DNA of 16,001 nucleotides from Methanoculleus sp. UBA208 (lineage in GTDB: Archaea > Halobacteriota > Methanomicrobia > Methanomicrobiales > Methanoculleaceae). Both the position numbers and the translations under genes were made by a program. The stretch covers positions 1 to 16,001 of the forward strand of contig NZ_DAFZ01000024.1 in the NCBI RefSeq assembly GCF_002498065.1, given 5' to 3'. Under the pieces are notes generated by a model. That model ran no database searches and was not told where the DNA came from. It was given only the letters and a program-made list of their open reading frames with translations. Shown one piece after another: positions 14,955-16,001 of the stretch (its first letter is position 1; every line of letters starts with the position of its first letter).

Positions 14955-16001
14955 AGGAGCGCCCCCGTCAGGAAGTAGAGGTTGTAGAGGCTGTGTACCA
15001 CGCTCGCCGCGACGAGCCCCGGCCCGTAGGCGCGCCGCCCCCAGAGCAGGAGGAAGCCGCCGGTGACGAGCACCCCGGTGATGTGGAGGAGGAGCGGCAT
15101 CCAGAGCACCTGGAGGGAGAGGAAGAGGACGCTCCCGAAGATCGACTCGGTGATCTGGGCGAGCGTGGCGAGGAGGAGGAGTTTTTCACCGGCCAGGAAC
15201 CCGAACCCGATCGCGACCGCCCCGAGGAGCAGGTTCTTCGGCGTCAGGAACCCGGGCCGCTCCCGTGCCACCGCGTAAAGCCCGATCGACTTCGCGAACT
15301 CCTCGATGAACGCCGCAGAGACGGTCAGGAGGACGAGGGAGAGCGGCATCGGGATGTTGAAGAAGAGGACGAGCGTCAGCATCTGGGCCATGAAGACGAA
15401 CGGTATCGTGAAGGCGGCAAGGAGGAAGAGCGAGAGGTGCGGATGGTCGCGGCCGATACCCCCCGAGACGAAGTCCGCGAGCCTTGAAGCAAGCGGCTTC
15501 TGCGAGAAGAGGTGCTCCTCGCGGAAGTTCGTGATGCCGACGTAGAAGAGGATGATGCTCGTTGCAAAGAAGAGCACCGTCGAGTAGACGTATTCCATGG
15601 CGGTGAACCCGTCGCCCTGGATATCGAGGACGACCAGGGTGAGGGGCGAGATGATGCTTATGACGTGGGTGTTCGCAAAGACCGTCGGGAAGAAGAGGTA
15701 CGACGTGGCGAGGGTCGAAAAGAAGATCGAGACGAACGAGAGTTCCTTGAAACTCCGGGATGCCATCCCGATGATCAGGGCGTTTGCGAGGAAGAAGAGG
15801 ATGACCGGGACGAGCGGGAGGAGGATGGTCATCGGCGCCCCGGCAAAGAAGGTGATCGCGGCCGAGATGAGGATCATGATCGTGAAGTAGGGGAGCGCTT
15901 TGCCGACGACGATCGCGGTCGATCGGACGGGGGCGGAGAGGAGCGCTTCCCCTGCCCGTCCCACCCGCTCGTTCATCACGCTCATCATGAAGAACTGGGA
16001 G
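14951..16001 (-). CDS. ABC-2 permease fused to PrsW-like intramembrane protease domain (5' end outside window)
   Basis: The frame is open to the window edge (SQFF precedes the first visible Met at 15988), so the true start is outside; numbering here is from that Met. Residues 1-165 resemble the C-terminal half of an ABC-2 permease, with NERVGRAGEALLSAPVRS matching the family's cytoplasmic stretch followed by four or five membrane helices. From about 185 to 345 there is a second multi-helix domain with PrsW-type protease residues: Glu229-Glu230-x2-Lys233 (FIEEFAK), Glu268 (GFGFLAGEK), His302 and His332 (HSLYN). PrsW proteins are membrane-embedded glutamic-type proteases related to the CPBP/CAAX protease clan. 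Fusion to a permease suggests proteolysis of a transported or signalling peptide, but this is inference. It overlaps the next permease by four bases. Confidence 0.8.
   Translation of the reverse strand, partial: SQFFMMSVMNERVGRAGEALLSAPVRSTAIVVGKALPYFTIMILISAAITFFAGAPMTILLPLVPVILFFLANALIIGMASRSFKELSFVSIFFSTLATSYLFFPTVFANTHVISIISPLTLVVLDIQGDGFTAMEYVYSTVLFFATSIILFYVGITNFREEHLFSQKPLASRLADFVSGGIGRDHPHLSLFLLAAFTIPFVFMAQMLTLVLFFNIPMPLSLVLLTVSAAFIEEFAKSIGLYAVARERPGFLTPKNLLLGAVAIGFGFLAGEKLLLLATLAQITESIFGSVLFLSLQVLWMPLLLHITGVLVTGGFLLLWGRRAYGPGLVAASVVHSLYNLYFLTGALL

Overview
The window looks like a chromosomal segment of a high-GC methanogenic archaeon, most likely Methanoculleus or a close relative in the Methanomicrobiales. 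This is inferred from several features: archaeal TATA boxes with many starts that lack a ribosome-binding site, a Y-family polymerase with a PCNA-binding tail, an SDH-type membrane serine protease, a geranylgeranyl-reductase-family flavoprotein, and archaeal-type radical SAM proteins. No rRNA, tRNA, CRISPR array, insertion sequence or phage gene was found.

Left part (1-4240, all plus strand): DNA polymerase IV (dinB), an SDH-family Clp-fold protease anchored in the membrane, a small lipoprotein, a small Cys4 plus HNH protein, and a protein made almost entirely of seven TPR units. Most have their own promoter-like TATA element, so this looks like a row of single-gene units rather than one operon.

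Middle part (4403-9329): a MerR/GyrI-type regulator on the plus strand broken by three apparent frameshifts, an intact GH13 amylase-family enzyme on the minus strand, a geranylgeranyl-reductase-family flavoprotein on the minus strand broken by two apparent frameshifts, and a divergent COG4277-type radical SAM/helix-hairpin-helix protein. Five single-base frame changes fall in two genes, while the amylase between them is intact. Either both genes are decaying or this stretch has local indel errors.

Right part (9368-16001, all minus strand). Read in the direction of transcription: an ABC-2 permease half fused to a PrsW-like intramembrane protease domain (its start lies outside the window), a second ABC-2 permease overlapping it by four bases, a zinc-ribbon DUF2225-like protein, a B12-binding-type radical SAM protein, and two paralogous PRC-barrel proteins carrying two and one C-terminal DUF2795 modules. 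The PRC-barrel pair is a recent-looking tandem duplication with strongly conserved DNA in the DUF2795 modules and TATA boxes at nearly the same distance from both starts.

The points most worth a second look are the permease-PrsW fusion, the PRC-barrel/DUF2795 pair, the clustered frameshifts, and the shared sequence at two apparently leaderless starts.
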